A stretch of DNA of 16,400 bases, taken from the NCBI GenBank assembly GCA_910584605.1, contig CAJUAW010000060.1, forward strand, positions 1 to 16,400. Reading direction: 5' to 3'. How positions within the stretch are numbered: the stretch's first letter is position 1; each line of letters starts with the position of its first letter. Shown here piece after piece: positions 5,007 to 12,241 of the stretch. The stretch is from an uncultured Oscillospiraceae bacterium (GTDB lineage Bacteria; Bacillota_A; Clostridia; Oscillospirales; Oscillospiraceae). The notes beneath the pieces were generated by a model. The model had not been told where the DNA came from, made no database searches, and was given only the letters and a program-made list of their open reading frames with translations. Position numbers and translations under genes: made by a program.

Positions 5007-6881
5007 ATGAAAACCTATTTCGCCGGACAATTTGATATCGCCGTCATCGGGGCGGGCCACGCGGGGATTGAGGCCGCTCTGGCCGCCGCCCGAATGGGAA
5101 TGAAGACCCTCTGCTTCACCGTCAACCTGGACGCGGTGGGCAACATGCCCTGCAACCCGGCCATCGGGGGCACGGGGAAGGGCCATCTCGTCCGGGAACT
5201 GGACGCCCTGGGGGGGGAGATGGCCAAGGCCGCCGACCGGGCCTGCATCCAGTACCGGCTGCTCAACCGGAGCAAGGGTCCCGCCGTCCAGTCCCTCCGG
5301 GCCCAGGCCGACCGCCGGGAGTACCAGAAGGTGATGAAGCACACCCTGGAGCGGCAGGAAAACCTCTGGGTCAAGCAGGCGGAGGTCGTTGAGATTTTAA
5401 CGGAAAACGGTGCAGTATCCGGGGTGGTCACCCACACCGGGGCGGTTTACGGAGTAAAGGCCGCCATCGCCGCCACCGGCACCCATCTGGGGGGCCGCAT
5501 CGTGGTGGGGGAAGTGGTCCGGGATTCCGGCCCCGACGGCCTGTCCGCCGCCCTGCCCCTGACAGACAGCCTGAAGCGGCTGGGGCTGTCCATCCGCCGG
5601 TTCAAGACGGGCACCCCTCCCAGGGTCAACGCCCGCAGCGTGGATTTTTCCAAAATGGAGCTCCAGGAGGGGGACCGGGACAGACTGGCCTTCTCCTTCC
5701 AGACCGGGACGCCCCCGGAAAACCGGGCGGTGTGCTGGCTGACCTACACCAACGAGCGCACCCACGAAATTATTCGGGCCAATCTGTCCCGCTCCCCCCT
5801 GTACGACGGCACCATCGAGGGGGTGGGACCCCGGTACTGCCCCTCCATTGAGACCAAGGTGGAGCGCTTCCCCAACAAAGCCCGCCACCAGCTGTTCATC
5901 GAGCCAATGGGGCTGGACACGGAGGAGCTGTATATCCAGGGCTTCTCCTCCTCCCTCCCGGAGGAGGTGCAGGTCGAGATGCTCCACACCATCCCCGGCC
6001 TGGAACGGGCCGAAATGACCCGGTGCGCCTACGCCATTGAGTACGACTGCGTGGACCCCACCGGGCTGGAGGCCACCCTGGAGACCAAGGCCGTCCCCGG
6101 CCTGTATGGGGCGGGACAGTTCAACGGCTCCTCCGGCTATGAGGAGGCCGCCGTCCAGGGCTTTGTGGCCGGGGTGAACGCCGCCTTGAAGATACAGGGA
6201 AAACCGCCCCTCATTCTCCGCCGGGACCAGGGGTACATTGGGGTGCTCATTGACGACCTGGTCACCAAGGGCACCAACGAGCCCTACCGCATGATGACCT
6301 CCCGCACCGAGTACCGCCTGCTCCACCGTCAGGACAACGCCGACCGGCGGCTCACTCCCACCGGCTATGAATTGGGGCTGGTTTCTCGGGAACAATATGA
6401 AGCGGTGCAGGAGAAGTACAGAGCCGTGGACCGGGAGGTCCGCCGCCTGGAGCGCACCGGCACTCCGCCTACTCCGGAACTCACCGCCCTGCTGGAGGAG
6501 CGGGGGGAACCTCCCGTAAAGGACGGCGCCCGGCTGGCCGATCTGCTCCGCCGCCCCCGGCTGAGCTACGCCGATCTGGCCCCCTTCGACCCGGGCCGGC
6601 CCGATCTGCCCCCCGCCGTGGCCGGTGAGGCGGAGATCACCATCAAGTACGCCGGTTATATCGACCGCCAGCTGCGTCAGGTGGAGGAGGTCAAGCGCCT
6701 GGAGGAGCGGCCCATGCCCTCGGACATCGACTACCTGTCCATCAAGGGCCTGCGGCTGGAGGCCCGGCAAAAGCTGGCCGCCATCCGCCCCAAAAACCTG
6801 GGCCAGGCCGGGCGGGTGTCCGGGGTGTCCCCGGCGGACATGGCGGTGCTGATGGTGTATTTGAAGCAGAGAGAGCAGTAA
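5007..6881 (+). CDS. mnmG: tRNA uridine-5-carboxymethylaminomethyl modification enzyme MnmG (GidA)
   Basis: FAD-dependent partner of MnmE that installs the cmnm5 group on wobble uridine U34 of several tRNAs, using methylene-tetrahydrofolate. The 624 residues are full length. Visible features are the FAD-binding GAGHAG (15-20), the MPCNPAIGGTGKGHLVRE signature with Cys49, the second conserved cysteine in GPRYCPSIETKVERFP, the SGYEEAAVQGFVAG signature and TSRTEYRLLHRQDNAD. The C-terminal MnmE-interacting domain includes IKYAGYIDRQ and PSDIDYLSIKGLR. ATG 5007 was chosen for AAGGAAGG 6 nt upstream and the family N-terminus. It lies apart from mnmE, which is not in this window. It heads an operon with the DUF4304 gene 12 nt downstream. 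Confidence 0.97.
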   Translation: MKTYFAGQFDIAVIGAGHAGIEAALAAARMGMKTLCFTVNLDAVGNMPCNPAIGGTGKGHLVRELDALGGEMAKAADRACIQYRLLNRSKGPAVQSLRAQADRREYQKVMKHTLERQENLWVKQAEVVEILTENGAVSGVVTHTGAVYGVKAAIAATGTHLGGRIVVGEVVRDSGPDGLSAALPLTDSLKRLGLSIRRFKTGTPPRVNARSVDFSKMELQEGDRDRLAFSFQTGTPPENRAVCWLTYTNERTHEIIRANLSRSPLYDGTIEGVGPRYCPSIETKVERFPNKARHQLFIEPMGLDTEELYIQGFSSSLPEEVQVEMLHTIPGLERAEMTRCAYAIEYDCVDPTGLEATLETKAVPGLYGAGQFNGSSGYEEAAVQGFVAGVNAALKIQGKPPLILRRDQGYIGVLIDDLVTKGTNEPYRMMTSRTEYRLLHRQDNADRRLTPTGYELGLVSREQYEAVQEKYRAVDREVRRLERTGTPPTPELTALLEERGEPPVKDGARLADLLRRPRLSYADLAPFDPGRPDLPPAVAGEAEITIKYAGYIDRQLRQVEEVKRLEERPMPSDIDYLSIKGLRLEARQKLAAIRPKNLGQAGRVSGVSPADMAVLMVYLKQREQ

Positions 6882-6893
6882 GGGGTGCAGTCT

Positions 6894-7577
6894 ATGAATT
6901 TGCTGGGCAAGATACAGGAGTTTATCGACCCCACGCCCATTGAGGACAAGTACACTCAGCTGTTAAATCGGGCGTATACAGAGATTTTTCAGCCCATGGG
7001 CTTCAAGCGGGCAGGGCAGAATTTCCGCCTGTTTACTCCGGACGGCCTGGGGAAAATCGTCAATTTCCGCAAGGACAAGTGGAATCAGAAGGACCGCCGG
7101 CTGGGCTTCTACATCAATACCGGCGTCTATTTTGAGCCGGAGCCGGTTATCAAGGACCGAAAATTCAAGGAATATGACTGCCAGATCAGAAGCAGCGGGG
7201 ATAACCCAACCCCTACTGATCTTTATGGGAAAAAGGGGGAAGAATTTTCCTATAATAAACAGTTCTGGTACATCTTCAAGCGGACCGACATGGAGGCAAT
7301 GTATCAGGACCTGAAGCGGTCGATGGAGGAGGTCTTTGCCTGGTTCGCGCGTTTTGAGAGCCGCCAGACCGTCATCAACATGATTCTGGACGGCACGGCC
7401 GAGCAGTATTCTTTTACAATTGTCATGCACTACGGAACGGCAAAGATGCTGGCCGAGATGGGCTACCAGGCCCAGGTCTACGAGCGGATCAAGGACACCC
7501 GGACCACCAACCCCCAGGCCTGGGCGGTGATTCGGCTGGCGGAGGACCTGGAGAAGGAGCTGGGAGGAATTTTATGA
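6894..7577 (+). CDS. DUF4304-family protein
   Basis: 227 residues, soluble, no signal peptide. The N-terminal half carries the DUF4304 pattern: FQPMGFKRAGQNFRLFTPDGLGKIVNFRKDK, interrupted by loops, and then a strand GFYINTGVYF. The C-terminal half is helical with the segment LKRSMEEVFAWFARF. The function of the family is unknown. ATG 6894 is preferred over GTG 6885 because AAGGGG (6880-6885) is correctly placed for the ATG and overlaps the GTG. It sits 12 nt after mnmG, and its TGA overlaps the ATG of the next gene (ATGA), so the three genes form one operon. Confidence 0.75.
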   Translation: MNLLGKIQEFIDPTPIEDKYTQLLNRAYTEIFQPMGFKRAGQNFRLFTPDGLGKIVNFRKDKWNQKDRRLGFYINTGVYFEPEPVIKDRKFKEYDCQIRSSGDNPTPTDLYGKKGEEFSYNKQFWYIFKRTDMEAMYQDLKRSMEEVFAWFARFESRQTVINMILDGTAEQYSFTIVMHYGTAKMLAEMGYQAQVYERIKDTRTTNPQAWAVIRLAEDLEKELGGIL

Positions 7578-8473
7578 AATTATCGCAGGTCAAGGGAAAC
7601 ACCTGGGTCATTGAGGCCAACCAGCTCATCCCTCTGTACAAGCTGGGGGATGGGCGGTGCGTTCTGCTGGACACCGGGCTTTTTGAGGAACGGGAGGAGC
7701 TGGAGGAAACCCTGCGGGGGGCGGGGCTCACCCCCGCGGGGGTGCTGTGTTCCCACGCCCATGTGGACCACTGCGCCAACAGCGGGTATTTTCAGAAAGA
7801 ATACGGCGCGAAGATCGCCCTTACCTATCCTGAGGCGGGGATGTGCGCCTCCCTGCTCAATTTAAAGTGCTACTTCCTCACCCTTTCCCCAGGCACGGTA
7901 GAGCGGGAAGCCTCCTGCATGATCCATAAGCCCGACCTCCTTCTCCCTGTGTCAGACGGCCCCTTCGACGCCTGGGGGGTCCGCTTCCAAATCGTCCACA
8001 CGCCGGGGCACTCCGCCGGACATGTCTGCACCGTCACCCCGGACAATGTGTGCTATACCGCCGACGCCCTGCTCAGCTCGGAGATGCTGGGGGCCAAGCT
8101 GCCCTACAACCTGAGCCAGCAGATGGCCCTGGCCAGCCGGGAGAAGCTGCGCCATCTGAGCTGTGACGCCTACATCATGGCCCACCGGGGGGTCTTCTCT
8201 GGCGGGGAGATCGGGGCGCTCATCGACGCCAACCAGGCTCTGATCCGCCGCCGGGCGGAGGAGATTCTGTCTTTCGTGCAGGAGCCCATGACCGCCAGCC
8301 AGATCGACGAAGCGGCCTGCATCTTCTACAAGCTCTTCACCCACAAGCCGCCCCGCTCCCTGCGCTTTGAGCGGAACGTCCGCTTCTTCATCGAGTATCT
8401 GGTGGATACCGGGCGGCTGAACGAAGTGTGCCAAAACGGGGCCACTTATTATGTCCGGGCGGAAAATTCCTGA
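7574..8473 (+). CDS. MBL-fold metallo-hydrolase
   Basis: 299-residue cytoplasmic member of the metallo-beta-lactamase fold. The metal ligands are in the expected order: His61-x-His63-x-Asp65-His66 (SHAHVDHC), His146 in HTPGHSAGH, Asp164 in YTADALL and His204 in IMAHRG. The order fits the glyoxalase II-like branch. About 70 residues follow the core, including RRAEEILSFV and a region resembling the winged-helix end of LACTB2-like proteins, so a nuclease or thioester hydrolase is possible. The substrate cannot be told. GGGAGG (7562-7567) lies 6 nt before the ATG, which overlaps the stop of the DUF4304 gene by 4 nt. Confidence 0.88.
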   Translation: MKLSQVKGNTWVIEANQLIPLYKLGDGRCVLLDTGLFEEREELEETLRGAGLTPAGVLCSHAHVDHCANSGYFQKEYGAKIALTYPEAGMCASLLNLKCYFLTLSPGTVEREASCMIHKPDLLLPVSDGPFDAWGVRFQIVHTPGHSAGHVCTVTPDNVCYTADALLSSEMLGAKLPYNLSQQMALASREKLRHLSCDAYIMAHRGVFSGGEIGALIDANQALIRRRAEEILSFVQEPMTASQIDEAACIFYKLFTHKPPRSLRFERNVRFFIEYLVDTGRLNEVCQNGATYYVRAENS

Positions 8474-8489
8474 AATTTGCGGAAACCAC

Positions 8490-8518
8490 TTGCAATCTGA
8501 TTCGGATTGTGGTATGCT
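8490..8518 (+). promoter_or_regulatory. Promoter of secG with a dyad in the spacer
   Basis: TTGCAA (8490-8495), 17-bp spacer, TATGCT (8513-8518). A near-perfect dyad CAATCTGATTCGGATTG (8493-8509, 7 of 8 pairs) overlaps the -35 and fills most of the spacer, where a repressor would block RNA polymerase. The ~68-nt leader contains two small GC hairpins, CCGGG-TTTT-CCCGG (8530-8543) and GGCC-TCCGG-GGCC (8562-8574). Confidence 0.6.
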
Positions 8519-8592
8519 TTTGGGTACTTCCGGGTTTTCCCGGCTGAACTTGTAAATTTACGGCCTCCGGGGCCTTGAAAGGAACGAGAAAC

Positions 8593-8829
8593 ATGAATAC
8601 GCTGAATCTGATCCTCACCATTGTCCAGGTCCTGTGCGGTCTGGCGGTCATCGCGGTGGTCATGCTCCAGTCTGGCAAGAGCGCCGGCCTGTCCGGCGCC
8701 ATCGCCGGCGGCGCGGACACCTTCCTGTCCAAGAACAAGGCTAAGACCCTGGACGCGAAGCTGGCCAAGATGACCAAGTGGGTGGCCATCCTCTGGATCA
8801 TCATCACCCTGGTCCTGAGCCTGATCTGA
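8593..8829 (+). CDS. secG: Preprotein translocase subunit SecG
   Basis: 78-residue membrane protein, the small accessory subunit of the SecYEG channel. It has two hydrophobic helices, about residues 3-24 (LILTIVQVLCGLAVIAVVML) and 59-77 (WVAILWIIITLVLSL). The conserved loop between them is QSGKSAGLSGAIAGGADTFLSKNKAKT, in which GLSGAIAGG and FLSK are family hallmarks. ATG 8593 is preceded by GAAAGGAA. The in-frame TTG at 8575 would put the ribosome binding site inside the gene. It is monocistronic: own promoter upstream and a strong terminator right after. The common downstream genes rnr and smpB are absent here. Confidence 0.93.
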   Translation: MNTLNLILTIVQVLCGLAVIAVVMLQSGKSAGLSGAIAGGADTFLSKNKAKTLDAKLAKMTKWVAILWIIITLVLSLI

Positions 8830-8840
8830 TCAAACTGCAA

Positions 8841-8877
8841 AAATCAGCCCCCGCCGGATGGCGGGGGCTGATTTTTT
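8841..8877. terminator. Bidirectional terminator between secG and pncB
   Basis: AAATCAGCCCCCGCC (8841-8855), loop GGAT, GGCGGGGGCTGATTT (8860-8874), with A-rich and T-rich flanks giving T-runs on both strands. The pncB stop codon (8876-8878) lies in the T-run, so pncB ends inside the terminator. Confidence 0.92.
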
Positions 8878-10324
8878 AGTTCATCTCGTGGCTGTTGAGC
8901 AGGGACTGCTTGATGTCCCACAGCTTTTGGGACAGGTCCACATAGTAGTTATGGGGGTTCTCAAACCGCTTGACCTCGTCCCACAGGGAGTCCACCTGCC
9001 GCTGGCAGTAGGCCCGGCTGGTCTGGAGGTCGGGCACCTGATAGACCAGCTCGCCCCCCTGGAACACCGGCACCATCAGCTCTCTGGCCTCAATGTCGGT
9101 GTACACCTTCCGCTTCCAGGTGGCGTCCGGATCAAAGAGCTCCAGGGGCTGGGTGAAGTCGAACTCCTCGTCGTGGAGGCAGATCAGGTCGGCCTCCGCC
9201 TTGCCGGTGTCCTTGGAGAAGATGCGGTAGATCTTCTTAAAGTGGGGGGTAGTGATCTTGGCGGCGTTTTCGCTGATCTTGATCTTGGGGATGATGGTCC
9301 CGTCGTCCCCTTCGATGGCGGCCAGCTTATACACGCCGCCGAACACCGGCTCGGACCGGGAGGTAATCAGCCGCTCGCCCACGCCGAAGGAATCGATCCG
9401 CGCCCCCTGGCGGACCAGGTCCCGGATGATGTACTCGTCCAGGGCGTTGGAGGCCACGATCTTGCAGTCGGGGAAGCCAGCCTCGTTCAGCATCTCCCGG
9501 GCTTTTTGGGACAGGTAGGTCAAATCGCCGCTGTCCAGCCGGATGCCGCACTTGGTGATCCCCTTGGGGACCAGCACCTCCCGAAAGGCCCGGATGGCGT
9601 TGGGCACGCCGGAACGCAGCACGTTGTAGGTGTCCACCAGCAGGGTGGCGTTGTTGGGGTACAGCTCACAGTAGGTCTTGAAGGCGGTGTACTCGTTGGG
9701 GAACATCTGCACCCAGGAGTGGGCCATGGTGCCGGTGGCGGGAGAGCCGTACCGCTGGTCGGCCATGGTGCAGGCGGTGGCGGAACAGCCGGCGATGTAG
9801 CTGGCCCGGGCGCCCAGCAGGGCGCCGTCCGCCCCCTGGGCCCGGCGGGAGCCGAACTCCGCCACCGGCCGGCCCTCGGCGGCCCGGACGATGCGGTTGG
9901 ACTTGGTGGCGATCAAACTCTGGTGGTTCAGGGTGAGGAGAAGGAAGGTCTCGATAAACTGAGCCTGGATGGCGGGGGCACGGACGGTGAGGATGGGCTC
10001 GTTGGGGAAGACCGGGGTGCCCTCGGGGACGGCCCAGATGTCGCCGGTGAACTTGAACTTCCGGAGGAAGGCCAGAAACTCCTCGCTGAAGCAGCCCTTG
10101 GTGCGCAGATAGGCCACATCCTCCTCGTCAAAGCACAGCTCCTGGATGTACTCCACCACCTGGGCCAGACCGGCCGCGATGGCAAAGCCCCCCTTGTCAG
10201 GGACGGAGCGGTAGAACACGTCAAAGTAGCAGATACGGTCCTGTAAGCCGGTCTGGAAATAGCCGTTGGCCATGGTCAGCTCGTAGAAGTCGCAGAGCAT
10301 GGTCAGGTTTGTCTTCGCTTTCAT
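8876..10324 (-). CDS. pncB: Nicotinate phosphoribosyltransferase
   Basis: Converts nicotinate and PRPP to nicotinate mononucleotide with ATP hydrolysis (NAD salvage, Preiss-Handler route), in the cytoplasm. 482 residues. Landmarks: MLCDFYELTMANGYF near the N-terminus, EFGSRRAQGADGA (156-168), the GTMAHSW segment (198-204) with His202 as the probable phosphorylated histidine, LLVDTYNVL around 228-236 and CGIRLDSGDL around 259-268, then VASNALDEY. A C-terminal cysteine cluster, found in some members, is not present. ATG 10324 has AAAGGAGG 8 nt upstream; the longer open frame has no ribosome binding site. It is monocistronic and divergent from the ECF sigma gene. The name pncB follows family usage. 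Confidence 0.95.
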   Translation of the reverse strand: MKAKTNLTMLCDFYELTMANGYFQTGLQDRICYFDVFYRSVPDKGGFAIAAGLAQVVEYIQELCFDEEDVAYLRTKGCFSEEFLAFLRKFKFTGDIWAVPEGTPVFPNEPILTVRAPAIQAQFIETFLLLTLNHQSLIATKSNRIVRAAEGRPVAEFGSRRAQGADGALLGARASYIAGCSATACTMADQRYGSPATGTMAHSWVQMFPNEYTAFKTYCELYPNNATLLVDTYNVLRSGVPNAIRAFREVLVPKGITKCGIRLDSGDLTYLSQKAREMLNEAGFPDCKIVASNALDEYIIRDLVRQGARIDSFGVGERLITSRSEPVFGGVYKLAAIEGDDGTIIPKIKISENAAKITTPHFKKIYRIFSKDTGKAEADLICLHDEEFDFTQPLELFDPDATWKRKVYTDIEARELMVPVFQGGELVYQVPDLQTSRAYCQRQVDSLWDEVKRFENPHNYYVDLSQKLWDIKQSLLNSHEMN

Positions 10325-10343
10325 AGGGAAAGCCTCCTTTATC

Positions 10344-10361
10344 GGGGTGACAAGACACCCC
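10344..10361 (-). promoter_or_regulatory. Dyad in the pncB leader
   Basis: GGGGTG-ACAAGA-CACCCC, 6-bp arms, lies between the pncB -10 and the ribosome binding site. It could be an operator for an NAD-related repressor or a leader hairpin. I could not match it with confidence to a known NiaR or NrtR site. Confidence 0.4.
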
Positions 10362-10373
10362 TTGTTAGCCCTT

Positions 10374-10401
10374 ATTATACTCCCCCTGGAGAAAAAAGCA
10401 A
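10374..10401 (-). promoter_or_regulatory. Sigma-A promoter of pncB
   Basis: On the minus strand TTGCTT (10396-10401), 16-bp spacer, perfect TATAAT (10374-10379). The leader is about 40-45 nt. Confidence 0.75.
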
Positions 10402-10412
10402 GGGGTTCTGGT

Positions 10413-10443
10413 GAAACCAAATGGCTCCCAGCTGTGATAATAT
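10413..10443 (+). promoter_or_regulatory. Possible promoter of the ECF sigma gene
   Basis: GATAAT/TAATAT at 10436-10443 is a plausible -10. The -35 region holds GTGAAACC (10411-10418), resembling the AAC-type -35 of ECF promoters, so self-activation is possible. The -10 looks more like sigma-A than ECF, so the assignment is open. Confidence 0.35.
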
Positions 10444-10481
10444 AAGTGAAAGCGGCTTTCAAACAAGGTTAGGTGATACAT

Positions 10482-11033
10482 ATGCGGGACGAAGTGATCT
10501 TGCAGAAAATACGGTCCGGCGACCCCGCCGGGCTGGAGGCGCTGATGGAGCGTTACCTCCCCTATGTCTCTGCGGTGGTGTGGAACATCCTTCGGAACGC
10601 CATGCCCCCCGAGGACGGGGAGGAGGTGGTATCCGATGTGTTCCTGGCCGCCTGGCGGCAGCCGGAGGCCCTGCGGCCAGGACTGGTAAAGGGCTGGCTG
10701 GCGGCGGTGGCCCGGAACAAGGCCAAAAATCGCCTGCGGCAGATGGGCCAGGACCTGTCCCTGGAGGAAAACGCTCTGGACATCCCTGGCCCGGACGATC
10801 CCCCCAGCGACTTTGAGCGGGCGGAGGAGCGGCGGCTGGTGCGCCAGGCAGTGGACGCCCTGCCCAGCCAGGACCGTGAGATCTTTCTGCGCCACTATTA
10901 CTACGCCCAGACTGTACAGGAAATTGCGGACCTTATGGGCCTGAACGGGGCCACAGTCAAGACCAAACTCCGGCGGGGCCGGATGAAGCTGAAACAAATA
11001 CTGACGAGGGAGGGCTATCTCCGTGAAGCGTAA
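10482..11033 (+). CDS. ECF-type RNA polymerase sigma factor
   Basis: 183 residues. Region 2 (about residues 20-88) includes LMERYLPYVSAVVWNIL, EEVVSDVFLAAWRQPE and WLAAVARNKAKNRLRQ. After a short acidic linker, region 4 (about 120-172) reads VDALPSQDREIFLRHYYY, then QEIADLMGLNGATVKTKLRRGRMKLKQ, a clear helix-turn-helix. There is no region 1 or 3, as expected for group 4 sigma factors. AGGTGA (10471-10476) precedes the ATG by 5 nt. The last 11 nt overlap the anti-sigma gene, the standard coupling for keeping the pair in balance. The target regulon is unknown; envelope stress is the usual theme. Confidence 0.92.
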   Translation: MRDEVILQKIRSGDPAGLEALMERYLPYVSAVVWNILRNAMPPEDGEEVVSDVFLAAWRQPEALRPGLVKGWLAAVARNKAKNRLRQMGQDLSLEENALDIPGPDDPPSDFERAEERRLVRQAVDALPSQDREIFLRHYYYAQTVQEIADLMGLNGATVKTKLRRGRMKLKQILTREGYLREA

Positions 11034-12180
11034 CATTTCCGATCTGCTGGACCGGTATCCAGCGGAAAACCTGGAGTTAGACGGGAGGACCCCCTATTCC
11101 CCGTCGCGGATTAAGGAGATCACAATGAACAACATCAATCAAACGAAATCAAAGGACCTTAAACCCAACCGAACTGCCAAGCGGTTCAAGCCTGCCCAGC
11201 TGCTCATCGCGGCTGCGGTGGTTGCGGCGCTGTCCGTCTCCGCCCTGGCGGCGGGCCGGGCGTTCGGAGCCGGTGAACTGTTCCAGGACTTCTTCGCCAC
11301 AGAGGGGAATCCCCTCTCCCAGGGCCAGCTGGACACCATTGACCGGCTTGGACATGCCGCCGGTGAGGCCACCGCCCAGCTCCCCGCCGCCGTCACCCAA
11401 AACGGCGCCACCATTACCCCGCTGGCTGTGATCGCGGACGAAAACGTCTACTATATCCGCTTGCGGGTAGACGCCCCGGCAGGAACCACTTTGCCCGACC
11501 TGGACGGCGACACCCAGGGCTATTATCAGCTCCCTGCCACTCTGGAATCCCCGGAGGGCGCTTACACAGAGTTCGGCTACAATCAGGTAAAAACCGACCT
11601 TACCGACAATGACCCCACCGACAACTGCAAGGAGTTTGTCCTGTGTTTCTGCACCTTGGAGGGGGAGACCGACCTTCAGTTTAACGACGGCAGGGCAAAA
11701 ACCCTCACTATTTCCGGTCTGTGGATTCAGGCGCCCGACAAGAAATACACCCCCATCTTTACCGGAGACTTTGTCTTTGACTTTGGCCTCAGCTTCCAAT
11801 CCCGGACCATCGACTTGGATGCCGGGGGACTCACCTGGCATGACGAGCTGCTGGATTACACCAACACCATCCAGTCCATGTCCCTGTCTCCCCTGAGTCT
11901 GACCTACCGCGTTGACTGCTCCCTGCCTGTCAATGACCATATCGGCCCCGCTTTTGGAGACATTAAGATCGTTTTGAAGGATGGTACTGTGTTCTTCTCT
12001 GAGGCTCAGGACTATGATGCGATGCAGCAGTATATTCAGTCCCAGCCTGTCACCCTGCCCATCACCGGCGAGCCTATAGGCGTTTTCCGGAATTACATCC
12101 CCTTTGACCAGCCCCTGGACCTGACCCAGGTGGACTATGTGCAGTACGGTGACAACAAAATTCCCGTCAGTGTGGAATAA
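11023..12180 (+). CDS. Membrane-anchored anti-sigma factor (partner of the ECF sigma)
   Basis: 385 residues from a GTG start with GGGAGGG 8 nt upstream. The cytoplasmic N-terminus (1-57) starts MKRNISDLLDRYP and has PYSPSRIKEITM, the pattern of the zinc-free anti-sigma partners common in Oscillospiraceae. Basic residues RFKP lead into one membrane helix (about 59-77, LLIAAAVVAALSVSALAAG), and about 300 residues should lie outside as beta-rich sensor domain(s). No HxxxCxxC zinc motif is seen. Assignment rests on position, overlap with the sigma gene and topology. An internal ATG at 11125 with AAGGAG 6 nt upstream could give a shorter form without the first 34 residues. The ligand or stress sensed is unknown. 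Confidence 0.8.
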   Translation: MKRNISDLLDRYPAENLELDGRTPYSPSRIKEITMNNINQTKSKDLKPNRTAKRFKPAQLLIAAAVVAALSVSALAAGRAFGAGELFQDFFATEGNPLSQGQLDTIDRLGHAAGEATAQLPAAVTQNGATITPLAVIADENVYYIRLRVDAPAGTTLPDLDGDTQGYYQLPATLESPEGAYTEFGYNQVKTDLTDNDPTDNCKEFVLCFCTLEGETDLQFNDGRAKTLTISGLWIQAPDKKYTPIFTGDFVFDFGLSFQSRTIDLDAGGLTWHDELLDYTNTIQSMSLSPLSLTYRVDCSLPVNDHIGPAFGDIKIVLKDGTVFFSEAQDYDAMQQYIQSQPVTLPITGEPIGVFRNYIPFDQPLDLTQVDYVQYGDNKIPVSVE

Positions 12181-12193
12181 TCCCCGTTCTCCA

Positions 12194-12241
12194 GGGCATA
12201 ATGGACCCATCCGATGATTGACAGGAGGGTCCATTATGTCC
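12194..12241 (+). promoter_or_regulatory. Long inverted repeat enclosing the rubrerythrin start codon
   Basis: CATAATGGACCC (12197-12208) and GGGTCCATTATG (12227-12238) are perfect 12-bp complements, extendable to 15 pairs with one G-T (12194-12208/12227-12241). The loop is 18 nt. The right arm contains the ATG (12236-12238) and the last two G of AGGAGG (12223-12228). In RNA it would hide the start; in DNA it could be an operator. No T-run follows, so it is not a terminator. Confidence 0.7.

Noticed and set aside
5397..6770. Long minus-strand ORF opposite mnmG
   Set aside because: It is a shadow of a strongly conserved enzyme.
8858..10246. Long plus-strand ORF opposite pncB
   Set aside because: Composition is dominated by Gly, Leu, Val and Asp repeats without motifs; pncB on the minus strand carries all family signatures.
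12194..12241. Inverted repeat as terminator of the anti-sigma gene
   Set aside because: It has an 18-nt loop, no T-run after it, and includes the next gene's start codon.
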